From: Cyclobacterium marinum DSM 745
Lineage (GTDB): Bacteria; Bacteroidota; Bacteroidia; Cytophagales; Cyclobacteriaceae
Length of the DNA stretch: 64,000 bases
Direction: 5' to 3'
Assembly (NCBI RefSeq): GCF_000222485.1
Contig: NC_015914.1
Location: 2,366,501-2,430,500 of the forward strand
This document shows positions 17,183 through 26,164 of this stretch, one piece after another; position 1 is the first letter of the stretch, and every line of letters starts with the position of its first letter. The notes beneath the pieces are model-generated. The model was not told where the DNA came from. It worked only from the letters and a program-made list of their open reading frames with translations, and searched no databases. The translations under genes were made by a program, and so were the position numbers.

Positions 17183-18424
17183 ATGAATTTGAGATATAGA
17201 TTATTATTACTGTTAATGGCATTTACCTGTACTGTGGTAAGTGCCCAGACCTACGATATGCTTATCAAGGGTGGTAGGTTGATTGATCCAAAAAATGATA
17301 TTGATGCCACGATGGACATCGCCATTAAGGATGGCAAGGTGGCCAAAGTAGCTAAATCCATTGCAGGAAGCGATGCTTCTAAGGTTATCGATGCTGATGG
17401 GCTTGTAGTTGCTCCCGGGTTGATTGATATTCATGGTCATGTATTTCATGGAACCAAACCAAATCATTACCTAAGTGATGGTTTGACTGCGTTGCCACCG
17501 GATGGTTTTACCTTTCGTGTAGGTGTTACTACAATTGTTGATTGTGGAGGTGCCGGATGGAAGAATTTTGAAACCTTCAAAAAGAACGTTATCGAGCCAA
17601 GCAAAACAAGGGTATTGAGCTTTATGAATATCGTTGGTGAAGGAATGCGTGGTGGAGCTTGGGAACAAAACACAAGCGACATGGATGGTAAACTTAGTGG
17701 GATAGTTGCCAAGCAAAATAAACAATATGTTGTAGGTTTTAAGGTTGCTCATTACGGTAGCCGAGATTGGATTCCAATCGACAGGGCTGTAGAAGCAGGA
17801 AGAATTGCAGATATGCCTGTTATTGTTGATTTTGGAGGTTCCAATGCCTTTGATCCACTTTCTATCAAAGAATTATTTTTCAATCGTTTGAGGCCTGGTG
17901 ATATTTATACCCATACCTATGCTGAGCTAAACGGTGCTAGAGAAACAGTTATAAATAGAGAAACTCGTGAGTTTGAACCTTTCGTACTTGAAGCTCAAAA
18001 AAGAGGGATCATCTTTGATGTTGGATATGGTGGAGCCAGCTTTGAATTTAAACAAGCAATACCTGCTTTAGCTGCTGGTTTATACCCCAATACCATTAGT
18101 ACTGATCTTCACACCGGAAGCATGAATGCTGCCATGAAGGATATGCTAAATGTAATGACTACATTTTTGGCCATGGGAATGGAACTTCCTGATGTTATTG
18201 AAGCCAGTACTTGGGAACCTGCAAGAGTAATCAAAAGAACTGAATTGGGACACCTTTCTGAAGGAGCTATAGCTGATATAAGTATTCTACACATCAGAAA
18301 TGGTGAGTTTACTCAGTGGGATAGAACCGGTGATAAGGTACCTACCAATCAAAAACTTGAATGTGAAGTAACCATTAAAGATGGTAAAGTTGTTTATGAC
18401 TTAAATGGTAGATCCATTCAATAA
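17183..18424 (+). CDS. Exported amidohydrolase/deacetylase (EF_0837-like), copy 2
   Basis: A paralogue of the amidohydrolase earlier in the operon, colinear over its whole length. It has a Sec signal (residues 1-21, ending VSAQ), the metal motif IDIHGHVFHG, the lysine in VGFKVAHYGS, and STDLHTGSMNAAMKDMLNV near the C-terminus. It differs from copy 1 around residues 90-100 and 150-165, and its distal metal region reads THTYAELNGARE instead of THMYGGDHSGHG, so the pocket has probably diverged. It is the last gene of the operon. Confidence 0.82.
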   Translation: MNLRYRLLLLLMAFTCTVVSAQTYDMLIKGGRLIDPKNDIDATMDIAIKDGKVAKVAKSIAGSDASKVIDADGLVVAPGLIDIHGHVFHGTKPNHYLSDGLTALPPDGFTFRVGVTTIVDCGGAGWKNFETFKKNVIEPSKTRVLSFMNIVGEGMRGGAWEQNTSDMDGKLSGIVAKQNKQYVVGFKVAHYGSRDWIPIDRAVEAGRIADMPVIVDFGGSNAFDPLSIKELFFNRLRPGDIYTHTYAELNGARETVINRETREFEPFVLEAQKRGIIFDVGYGGASFEFKQAIPALAAGLYPNTISTDLHTGSMNAAMKDMLNVMTTFLAMGMELPDVIEASTWEPARVIKRTELGHLSEGAIADISILHIRNGEFTQWDRTGDKVPTNQKLECEVTIKDGKVVYDLNGRSIQ

Positions 18425-18438
18425 TTAAACCCAAAATA

Positions 18439-18610
18439 TGCAATAGACATTCTATTACGTGCTGAAATCGCTTTAAAATCAACCACTTCGTTGCTGTTTT
18501 CAATTTCACCATAGCGGTGCTATGCTAAAATCTCCAAACAGCCTGATTTTCTTGCGATTGCAACACTCATCACGAATTCTATTACATAATCCGGGTTAAA
18601 TGTTGCCTTA
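18439..18610. repeat. Dispersed intergenic repeat, copy A
   Basis: A segment of about 170 bases with a clear second copy at 31715-31912. Shared blocks include CAATAGACA near the left end, CACTTCGTTGCTG, TCACCATAGCGGTGCTA, CTCCAAACAG and TTTTCTTGCGATTG, in the same order with small gaps. CACC-ATAGC-GGTG can form a small hairpin. No reading frame is conserved between the copies, so it resembles a non-coding repeat family or a relic of a small element. Confidence 0.75.
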
Positions 18611-18618
18611 TTTAAAAA

Positions 18619-18652
18619 GAAAAAGTCCTTCGTTTGAAGGACTTTTTTTTTA
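18619..18652. terminator. Bidirectional Rho-independent terminator
   Basis: A perfect 11-bp stem (18621-18631 with 18636-18646) has a four-base loop, an A run on the left and a T run on the right. It can stop both the amidohydrolase operon and transcripts from the thioredoxin side. Confidence 0.88.
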
Positions 18653-18822
18653 ATAATTCTACCCATTTCAATCATTTGCATTCATTTAGATCTGCTTTCA
18701 TAAGATAAGCCTTATTGCCTGCAATGGTTTCAATAGATTACCTAAAGTTTTGAATGTTCCATTGGAATAAAAACCTAAACTTAGATTTATAGTATCTATT
18801 GTATTAATGGGGAGAAATATAT

Positions 18823-19143
18823 TTATACCTGTGCTTCCAATTTATCAGATAGTACAGACTTGGGAACTGCCCCTACTACTTTGTCTACTACCTCTCCACC
18901 TTTGAAAATCAAAAGAGTAGGTATACTTCTAATTCCAAACTTGGCAGGAACGTCTTGGTTTGCATCAACATCTAATTTACCGATGGTAGCCTTGCCTTCA
19001 TATTCTCCTGCAAGTTCTTCAACTATTGGGCCGATCATTTTACAAGGTCCGCACCATTCTGCCCAAAAGTCTACCAAAACAGGCTGATCAGATTTGATTA
19101 CTTCCTCAAAATTGCTATCTGTAATTTCAATTGCTTTTGCCAT
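18823..19143 (-). CDS. trxA: Thioredoxin
   Basis: A cytoplasmic disulfide reductase of 106 residues, the standard thioredoxin length. The redox motif WCGPCK is at residues 30-35 within [14 protein letters not shown]. The cis-proline loop [14 protein letters not shown] and the buried aspartate D25 are also present. It has no signal peptide. It lies downstream of dnaE on the same strand with 87 bases between them. Confidence 0.95.
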   Translation of the reverse strand: MAKAIEITDSNFEEVIKSDQPVLVDFWAEWCGPCKMIGPIVEELAGEYEGKATIGKLDVDANQDVPAKFGIRSIPTLLIFKGGEVVDKVVGAVPKSVLSDKLEAQV

Positions 19144-19230
19144 CTTAATGTAATTATGGTTTTTTATAAAATATATAACTTAATCAGTTTCAACATTAAT
19201 AAGTTCCGAATCAATGAAATTATTTTTTTG

Positions 19231-22200
19231 TCAAAGGATTTTATAAGCTACTTCCGGGATTTGATCCAATGCTTGAATCAGTTCATTAGAGGGGTCTATT
19301 CGGTATTTTGCGGAGATTAAGTCTAAGGTCAAATTCTCCTTATTGTCTATTATATTGATGTATAATTTTGCATCTCCCTTGTATTTTTGAGTGATGGCCT
19401 CCAATTTTTCCATCAATTCTAACCCCAAATCATCCAAGTCAATGTGAACCCTTAGACCCTTGATCATTTTTCCTCGGATCTCGTTTAACAAGGTGATTTG
19501 ATTGATTTTAAATTCAAATTCAGCAGGTTTGTATTTGTTTGGATGTACTGATCCTGAAATGTATAAAAACCAATTGTGCATAAAATACTCCTTGAATTTC
19601 ACATAATCCTCACCAAATAAGAAAAAGGTGTGGCCTCCGTGGTAATCTTCCATCGTAAGTGTGCCGAATGGTTTCCCATTTTTTGTGGTGCGGTGCGCAA
19701 ATGAAGTCACTGCTCCGGCAAGTTTGATTTCCCCTTTTGATTTAAGCTGTGAAAGATCCGCTAGCTCCGGAAGTCCAGTATTGGTAAAAGCTTCTATTTC
19801 TACTTTAAATTGATCCAAAGGATGCCCTGAAATATAAAGACCCACTACCTCTTTCTCAATATTTAATTGCTGCAATTGGCTGAAGGGCTCCATATTAGGA
19901 ATAGAAGGAACAGGAATGTCCAGCCCCCCGCCACCTCCAAACATGGAAACTTGGGAACTTTCTTCTTCCTGTATTACCTTTTGGGCATATTTTATGGCTT
20001 TTTCTAATAGCGTGGCTTCATTATCCGGGGCTTCTAGGTATTGTCTTCGATGAAAATCTACAAAACAGTCAAACCCTCCCGCCATTGCCAATACTTCCAT
20101 GGTTTTTTTATTGACTGCCTTAAGGTTTACTCTTTTGGTGAATGTAAAGACGTCTTTGTACAAGCCTCCTGCTTCCCTCTCCTCTATAATGGCATTTACA
20201 GCTGCATTGCCGGCTCCTTTTATTGCTGCCAAACCAAATCTAATCTGGCCTTCCATATTTACGGTAAAATCACTCTTGGACTCGTTGACATCCGGCCCAA
20301 GTACCTGAATTCCCATTCGTTTACATTCTTCCATAAAGAAAGTTACCTGGGTAATGTCATTCATGTTATTGCTCAAAACCGAAGCCATGTATTCAGCCGG
20401 ATAATGGGCTTTAAGATAAGCTGTTTGGTAAGCAATCCAGGCATAACAGGTAGAATGGGATTTATTAAAAGCATAGGAGGCGAAGGCTTCCCAGTCCTTC
20501 CATATTTTTTCTAATTTTTTGCTGTCATGCCCTTTTGCAGCTGCTTGGTTGATGAATTTTGGTTTCATCTCATCCAGCACATTCTTTTGCTTTTTACCCA
20601 TGGCTTTACGGAGAACATCCGCTTCACCTTTGGTAAAATCCGCTAATTTTTGAGATAGAAGCATTACCTGCTCTTGGTAGACCGTAATACCATAGGTCTC
20701 CTCAAGGTATTCCTTCATGTCATCCAAATCATAGGTGATGGTTTCTAAACCATGCTTCCGCTTAATGAAACTAGGGATGTACTCCAATGGACCCGGCCTG
20801 TAAAGGGCATTCATGGCGATAAGGTCAGCAAAAACCGTAGGTTTTAATTCCCGCATGTATTTTTGCATGCCGGCAGATTCATATTGGAATATACCTACAG
20901 TTTCACCTCGTTGAAAGAGTTCATATGTTTTGACATCGTCAATAGGAAAGTTTTCCGGATCGAGCTCAATACCATGCCTTTCTTTGATGATGCGGACAGC
21001 ATCTTTAATTAGGGTAAGGGTTTTTAGACCCAAGAAATCCATTTTTAGCAACCCGGCACTTTCCACTACGGAGTTGTCAAATTGGGTACAAACCATCTCC
21101 GAATCCTTTGCCAAGGCAACAGGCACGAAATTAGTAATATCATCTGGTGTGATTATGACCCCACAAGCATGTATCCCTGTGTTCCTCACAGAACCTTCCA
21201 GTACTTTTGCTTGGTTTATGGTTTTGGAGTTGTCGTCATTTCCCTTTGATATCCTGATTAACTCTAAGGCCTTTTCTAAATTGTCATTGTTGTTTTTAAG
21301 CTTAGCTGAGAGTTTGGCCCTGTCATTGGCCAGCTCAAAGAGAGCTTTAAGTTTGATATCCGTAACCAACTTAGCCAATCTATCTGCTTCAGAAAGGGGA
21401 AGGTTAAGTACCCTTGCTGTATCTCGAATGGCAGACTTGGCAGCCATGGTTCCATAGGTTATGATTTGTGCCACCTGATTGGCACCATATTTTTTGATTA
21501 CATATTCTATTACCCTTTGCCTGCCTTCATCATCAAAATCAATATCAATATCAGGGAGAGAGACCCTATCAGGATTAAGGAATCTCTCAAATAGTAAATC
21601 GTATGCAATGGGATCAACATTCGTTATACCCACGCAATAAGCAACGGCAGATCCTGCTGCAGAGCCACGCCCTGGTCCAACTGATACTCCCATTTCTCTC
21701 GCCGCTCCGGTAAAATCCTGTACAATTAAGAAATAACCGGGATATCCTGTCCTTTCGATCGTCTCCAATTCAAAATCCAATCGTTCGCGAATTTCATCAG
21801 TGATTTCTCCGTATCTTTTTTTCGCGCCCTCGTATGTGAGGTGGCGAAGAAATGCATTCTCTCCTCTTTTTCCCCCATCTTCATCATCTTTAGGATCTAC
21901 AAATTTTTCGGGAATGTCATATTTAGGCAAGAGTACTTCTCTTGCCAGCTTGAAAGGTTCTATTTTGGATACGATTTCATCTGTACAAGAAATGGCCTCG
22001 GGTAAATCTGCAAAGAGTTTCTTCATCTCCTCGGGAGATTTAAGGTAAAACTCATCATTTGGAAAACCATAGCGATACTCGCGTCCTCTTTTTCCTATGT
22101 ATTTCTTAGGTTTTTCTACCAGCTCCCCATCTTTTACGCACAACAAAATATCGTGGGACTTGGCGTCTTCTTGGGCATTGTAATAGGTATTATTGGCAGC

Positions 22201-23517
22201 AAAATACTTTACATTGTATTTTGCTGCCCATTGAAGTAATACTTCATTTACCTTTTCTTCCTCAGGTATTCCGTGCCGATTAAGTTCAATATAGAAATTA
22301 TCTCCAAATTGCTCGTGCCACCATACAAAGGCCTCTTCCGCTTGGGTTTCTCCCACATTAAGAATAAGATAAGGAACCTCTCCCCACAGGCCTCCTGTAG
22401 TAGCGATAAGGTCTCCCTTGTATTGCACCAAAACTTCTCTATCGATTCTAGGTACATAGTAAAAGCCCTCTATGTTGGCATAAGAAGCCAGTTTGGCGAG
22501 GTTATGGTAGCCCGCTTTGTTTTTAGCCAATAAAACAGTTTGGTAACCATCGTCTTTATTGGATTTATTTTTGCGATCTCTACAAAGGTTAAATTCACAA
22601 CCTAGGATGGGTTTGATGTCATTGTTAAATGCTTCCTTTACAAAGTTAAATGCCCCCATCATATTGCCATGGTCGGTCATTGCCAATGCCGGCATCCCCA
22701 ATTCTTTTGCCCTTCTAATGATGGCAGGAATTTCAGATGTGGATTGAAGGATAGAAAACTGGGTATGGACATGCAAATGCGTAAAAGGAGTATCCTTTAG
22801 GTCTGAAATATCTGCACGATCAGCGGCTTTAAGGATTTTTTGAGCCGATACCTTTACCTCGTCCTTTGCTGCAGCAAAATTTGCGGCTTCAAGATTCGGT
22901 GGTTCATAAATAATTTCATCCAGGGTGATCCCTTCTATAGGTGGTTGTACTCCTTCTTTGATAAGACCGAAAAAACATTTTGCTGTGGCATCTACATCAT
23001 AAGCAGCATCGTGGGCATCACCAAAACCCTCACCAAAAAGCTTCTGATGCAATTCAAATAAAGTGGGCCATTTAAATTTTCCTCCTTTTCCACCCGGAAT
23101 GGCGCAAAATTCAGTAGATATATCCTTGGTATCTAAGGCTTGTTTCTCCAGATCTACAATGGGGCGTTCCGTTCTTAATAATTCAGCCCCTACAATCGAA
23201 ATATCAAAACCTATATTATGGCCAACCAGAAAGGTTGTCTTTTTGAGATCTTCTTCAAAAATCTCTAGGACTTTTTTTAGGTCGTGACCTTCTTTTAATG
23301 CCCTTTGGGTTGAAATACCATGAATTTTTTCCGAATTGTAGGGTATAGTAAAACCTTCAGGTTTAACTATATAATTATTGTTTGAAATTAGCTTTCCCTT
23401 TTCATCATGAAGCTGCCAAGCCAATTGAACCAAACGAGGCCAATTGTCCAGGTCAGACATGGGCGCATTGTAGTTCCTTGGGAGTCCGGTTGTTTCGGTA
23501 TCAAATATCAGGTACAT
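19231..23517 (-). CDS. dnaE: DNA polymerase III alpha subunit with N-terminal proofreading exonuclease
   Basis: The replicative polymerase, 1428 residues and longer than the roughly 1160 of enterobacterial DnaE. The first 190 residues form a DnaQ-like 3'-5' exonuclease: DTETTG at 6-11 (ExoI), GHNIGFD (ExoII) and HDAAYD (ExoIII), with all acidic residues present. A PHP domain starts near residue 245 (HLHVHTQFS). The polymerase core carries GPGRGSAAGSAV and the catalytic aspartates of PDIDIDFDD at about 655-663, then finger, HhH and OB-fold regions (LAGAVTSFAHRTTKNGKP). Fusion of proofreading to the N-terminus differs from PolC, where the exonuclease interrupts PHP. Confidence 0.95.
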   Translation of the reverse strand: MYLIFDTETTGLPRNYNAPMSDLDNWPRLVQLAWQLHDEKGKLISNNNYIVKPEGFTIPYNSEKIHGISTQRALKEGHDLKKVLEIFEEDLKKTTFLVGHNIGFDISIVGAELLRTERPIVDLEKQALDTKDISTEFCAIPGGKGGKFKWPTLFELHQKLFGEGFGDAHDAAYDVDATAKCFFGLIKEGVQPPIEGITLDEIIYEPPNLEAANFAAAKDEVKVSAQKILKAADRADISDLKDTPFTHLHVHTQFSILQSTSEIPAIIRRAKELGMPALAMTDHGNMMGAFNFVKEAFNNDIKPILGCEFNLCRDRKNKSNKDDGYQTVLLAKNKAGYHNLAKLASYANIEGFYYVPRIDREVLVQYKGDLIATTGGLWGEVPYLILNVGETQAEEAFVWWHEQFGDNFYIELNRHGIPEEEKVNEVLLQWAAKYNVKYFAANNTYYNAQEDAKSHDILLCVKDGELVEKPKKYIGKRGREYRYGFPNDEFYLKSPEEMKKLFADLPEAISCTDEIVSKIEPFKLAREVLLPKYDIPEKFVDPKDDEDGGKRGENAFLRHLTYEGAKKRYGEITDEIRERLDFELETIERTGYPGYFLIVQDFTGAAREMGVSVGPGRGSAAGSAVAYCVGITNVDPIAYDLLFERFLNPDRVSLPDIDIDFDDEGRQRVIEYVIKKYGANQVAQIITYGTMAAKSAIRDTARVLNLPLSEADRLAKLVTDIKLKALFELANDRAKLSAKLKNNNDNLEKALELIRISKGNDDNSKTINQAKVLEGSVRNTGIHACGVIITPDDITNFVPVALAKDSEMVCTQFDNSVVESAGLLKMDFLGLKTLTLIKDAVRIIKERHGIELDPENFPIDDVKTYELFQRGETVGIFQYESAGMQKYMRELKPTVFADLIAMNALYRPGPLEYIPSFIKRKHGLETITYDLDDMKEYLEETYGITVYQEQVMLLSQKLADFTKGEADVLRKAMGKKQKNVLDEMKPKFINQAAAKGHDSKKLEKIWKDWEAFASYAFNKSHSTCYAWIAYQTAYLKAHYPAEYMASVLSNNMNDITQVTFFMEECKRMGIQVLGPDVNESKSDFTVNMEGQIRFGLAAIKGAGNAAVNAIIEEREAGGLYKDVFTFTKRVNLKAVNKKTMEVLAMAGGFDCFVDFHRRQYLEAPDNEATLLEKAIKYAQKVIQEEESSQVSMFGGGGGLDIPVPSIPNMEPFSQLQQLNIEKEVVGLYISGHPLDQFKVEIEAFTNTGLPELADLSQLKSKGEIKLAGAVTSFAHRTTKNGKPFGTLTMEDYHGGHTFFLFGEDYVKFKEYFMHNWFLYISGSVHPNKYKPAEFEFKINQITLLNEIRGKMIKGLRVHIDLDDLGLELMEKLEAITQKYKGDAKLYINIIDNKENLTLDLISAKYRIDPSNELIQALDQIPEVAYKIL

Positions 23518-23871
23518 AAATGTATATTGATGTAAATCATTATTCTATAGTGTACTTTGGAGGACAGATTAACCAAAGTGGGGATTTATTCATGGCAAAG
23601 CTAGCGGTGATATTGAAACTAGTCCTTTGATGGATGTCTTGCTAACCTGATTATTTCTACTCATTCAATTTCTGGTATATTAGTCTGGTAATCTTTTCTT
23701 TACCGAAAGAATGGAGTTAAGTCCGGCAAATTCCATTGCAAAATCCAAGATAAAAATACAGGTAAATAAAGGTTTCTGCCAGTATAAATTGAAAAATAAA
23801 TAAGGTCAAAAAAAAGCCTGTCCACCATTTATTGATAGACAGGCTTTAAAGCCACAAAATAGAGTAATATT
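23518..23871. other. Intergenic region between dnaE and the metallophosphoesterase gene
   Basis: A stretch of 354 bases that should hold the dnaE promoter on the minus strand. I could not find a full TTTG/TAnnTTTG pair. Its left-reading end carries the terminator of the metallophosphoesterase gene. No coding frame was seen. Confidence 0.45.
23806..23850 (-). terminator. Rho-independent terminator of the metallophosphoesterase gene
   Basis: A perfect 10-bp stem (23813-23822 with 23838-23847) is preceded on the plus strand by an A run at 23808-23815, which gives a U tract to a minus-strand transcript. It lies about 25 bases past the stop codon. Confidence 0.85.
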
Positions 23872-25650
23872 TTATTTATTTATGGAAAATTTGTCGACCG
23901 TTTCTCCATTCACATTGATGGTTTCAGCTTTCATGGTTTTTCCATCGATAGTAATGTATTGGTACAAGTGGTCTGCAGGGAATTGAATTTCTGCATAAGC
24001 ACCCGTTCCTATTTCTTTATTTTTGCCGGTGGTGCCCACAGAGATCCAATAAATAGTTCCGTCTTTAGGGCTATTTACAATTTCCCCATTGTTCAATGGC
24101 TTAGACCGCATGTAGTAATGGAAATGTCCTCCCATGACAAAGTCCACATGGTATTTGTCAAATAGAGGCCCCCATTCGCCTTGAATGTCTTCATAAGGTT
24201 CTACCTCATTGAAAGGAGGAAAATGAAAAACTGCGATTTTCCAGGTAGCATCAGATTCTTTTAATTTTTTTTCTATCCATTCTGTCTGGTCTTCATTTGG
24301 AAAGGTTGAATCAATCATTAGAAAAAGAGTGTTGCCATAATTAAATGCATAAGATCTCCCGGCCATTTGAGGAGAAGGGCTATCAGTCGGATAGCTCAAC
24401 ATTTCTTCAAACATCCATGCACCCAAGCCATCTTGACTATCGTGATTACCTGGCACAGCCATCAAGGGTTTTCTAGCGATTGTTTTTCCTGCATATTGAA
24501 ATAATTTATCCCAATCATCCCTGTATAAACCTGTATTGACAAGATCCCCTGCGATATAGTAGAAAGCAATATCAGGAAATCTTTTTTCTGCTTTTTGAAT
24601 ATTGTTTCCCCATACTTCATCAAGATGCACATCGCCGGACCAAACAAAGGAGAAGGGCTTGTTTTTATCAGGTGCAGTGGTGAAGGTTTCAGGAGATGAC
24701 CAACCGGATTTTTCATTTCCAACGATATACCCATATTTAGTATCAGGTTCTAAAGCCCTTACTTTGGCTGTAAACCTATTCATGTACCGATCATTTTGTA
24801 GGAGCCTGTCCTCCATTAGAAATTTTTCTGCCGGTGCTTCCAAAGTATCATTGGTTCCTTCTTTCCAATACTTGGCTGTACCGGAGGCTACCGTTTCCGA
24901 AGTTCTCCACTGGATATCCATGGAGGTTTCAGGGGCATCACTCCAGGTAAGCAACACTTGGTCAGGATTTTCTCCGGTAGGGAAATCCGTAGTTCTAAAA
25001 GCATTCACCATGTGCGCTTCTCTTGCTCTTCCCCGAATGGTAGTCAATAATTGTTGGCCTTTGAGGGCATCAGGCACAGAGGTTAGGGTAAGACCACTCC
25101 AATCATGGTAAGTGAAAGCACCCACGTCAAAAACTTCGAAATGTTGTTTTTCAGGAAATATAGGGGTGATTTCCAATTGGTCTTCCGGATTTTGTGGAGC
25201 TAGACCTATGAAATAAACGGGTCGGTGTTTTCCAAAACCATTTATTCCCAACTGAATTTCACCGGCTTCAAAATCTTTTTGCCATACTTCATAAGTATCA
25301 TGTTCATTTTGCACTTCCAAGTCTGTGAGTATAAACCCGGAAGGTTTCAACCAAAAAGGGACTACTTTCTGGCCTTTGTTTCTCATAAGGGATACGGTGG
25401 TTGGCACGTTTACTTCCAATTTCCAGTATTGGGTGGCCAAAGATTCTTTTTCTTCTTCGGTGAGATATTGTTCGACAAAGGTATGTGAGATGGTATCTAG
25501 TTGGGTTTTATCCAACTCTTTATAAAGTCTAGTTACGACCTCATCCATGGTTTCTTTTACCGAAGGCAAATTTTTGTCACTGTTTTTTTCAGGTCCGCAA
25601 GCATTTAAAATTAAAACTATGCAAGCCAATAATAGTGGTGTGGTTTTCAT
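23872..25650 (-). CDS. Metallophosphoesterase lipoprotein with purple acid phosphatase-like N-domain
   Basis: An exported phosphoesterase of 592 residues with a lipobox (LNACG). The middle region (about 215-320) resembles the fibronectin-like domain of purple acid phosphatases: VLLTWSDAPETSMDIQWRT, then LEPDTKYGYIVG. The calcineurin-like domain follows, with metal motifs GDVHLDE, AGDLVNTG, GNHDSQDG and GGHFHYYMRS. The N-terminal 200 residues are unassigned. It probably cleaves phosphate esters in the envelope. It is divergent from the FecR-like/SusCD genes. A smaller relative is encoded at 37344-38594. Confidence 0.87.
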   Translation of the reverse strand: MKTTPLLLACIVLILNACGPEKNSDKNLPSVKETMDEVVTRLYKELDKTQLDTISHTFVEQYLTEEEKESLATQYWKLEVNVPTTVSLMRNKGQKVVPFWLKPSGFILTDLEVQNEHDTYEVWQKDFEAGEIQLGINGFGKHRPVYFIGLAPQNPEDQLEITPIFPEKQHFEVFDVGAFTYHDWSGLTLTSVPDALKGQQLLTTIRGRAREAHMVNAFRTTDFPTGENPDQVLLTWSDAPETSMDIQWRTSETVASGTAKYWKEGTNDTLEAPAEKFLMEDRLLQNDRYMNRFTAKVRALEPDTKYGYIVGNEKSGWSSPETFTTAPDKNKPFSFVWSGDVHLDEVWGNNIQKAEKRFPDIAFYYIAGDLVNTGLYRDDWDKLFQYAGKTIARKPLMAVPGNHDSQDGLGAWMFEEMLSYPTDSPSPQMAGRSYAFNYGNTLFLMIDSTFPNEDQTEWIEKKLKESDATWKIAVFHFPPFNEVEPYEDIQGEWGPLFDKYHVDFVMGGHFHYYMRSKPLNNGEIVNSPKDGTIYWISVGTTGKNKEIGTGAYAEIQFPADHLYQYITIDGKTMKAETINVNGETVDKFSINK

Positions 25651-25751
25651 AATTAATAGAATATTTAGGGGCCATATGTCTCAAAAGGCCATTTTTTGGT
25701 GTCAAATAATATTACGCATTAAATGGAAATCAGGCCATTTTATGTCATTGT

Positions 25752-25759
25752 TATGTTTG
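25752..25759 (+). promoter_or_regulatory. Candidate -7 promoter box before the FecR-like/SusCD genes
   Basis: TATGTTTG matches the Bacteroidota TAnnTTTG box and lies about 85 bases before the preferred start at 25845. No clear TTTG is seen at the -33 position, so support is partial. Confidence 0.35.
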
Positions 25760-25844
25760 TTAACAATTAATTCATAATAAAAAACAATTATTACAAATAG
25801 TCTCTTTTTTATAAGACATGGTATTTACGGTGGAGGGCATTTAT

Positions 25845-26060
25845 ATGAAAAAGAAAAAAGCAGAGGCTCTGATGCAGAGACTTGTACAAAATGAAATTTC
25901 GCGACCGGAGTTTGAAGAGCTTTTAGAAGGCCTGGAAGACTCAGAAATGTTGAGCGGTATGGAGGAAAGTATGCGGAAACATTTTGATAAAGTCTTGAAG
26001 GATTATAACAATGACAAAAATGCAAATTTTGAAAATCACAAAACAAGCAAATTGAAGTAA
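25845..26060 (+). CDS. Small FecR N-terminal-like protein
   Basis: The frame is open from an ATG at 25818, but the ATG at 25845 (MKKKKAEALMQRLVQNEIS) fits better. The 71 residues resemble only the N-terminal helical domain of FecR-type anti-sigma factors: a basic start, then a 'L-x-x-N-E-I-S-R-P-E-F-E-E-L-L' turn-helix (QNEISRPEFEELLEGLEDSE). The transmembrane helix and periplasmic FecR domain are absent, and I see no frame carrying them downstream. It precedes the SusC gene by about 100 bases, where complete sigma/FecR pairs often sit. No sigma factor is adjacent. It may be a remnant or a free regulator. Confidence 0.5.
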   Translation: MKKKKAEALMQRLVQNEISRPEFEELLEGLEDSEMLSGMEESMRKHFDKVLKDYNNDKNANFENHKTSKLK

Positions 26061-26164
26061 AATAAAAATTATAAGGAGTAGACGTCCCATAAAGGACAAG
26101 GTTTGGATAATAACTTCCAATTTATCAATACAATAGAAAACTGAACATGCAAAACAATTAACTT

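Larger units (their letters stand above)
18425..18822. other. Convergent intergenic region with dispersed repeat and terminator
   Basis: This 398-base region lies between the last operon gene and the minus-strand thioredoxin gene. It contains copy A of a dispersed repeat (18439-18610) and a bidirectional terminator. Nothing else was seen. Confidence 0.6.

Noticed and set aside
20930..21457. 175-codon plus-strand frame inside dnaE
   Set aside because: A serine- and leucine-rich shadow of the dnaE reading frame on the other strand.
24602..25111. 169-codon plus-strand frame inside the metallophosphoesterase gene
   Set aside because: An antisense shadow with no motif; the minus-strand protein is well supported by its metal ligands.
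25547..25777. 76-codon plus-strand frame before the FecR-like gene
   Set aside because: It overlaps the 5' end and promoter region of the divergent metallophosphoesterase gene and shows no protein-like pattern.
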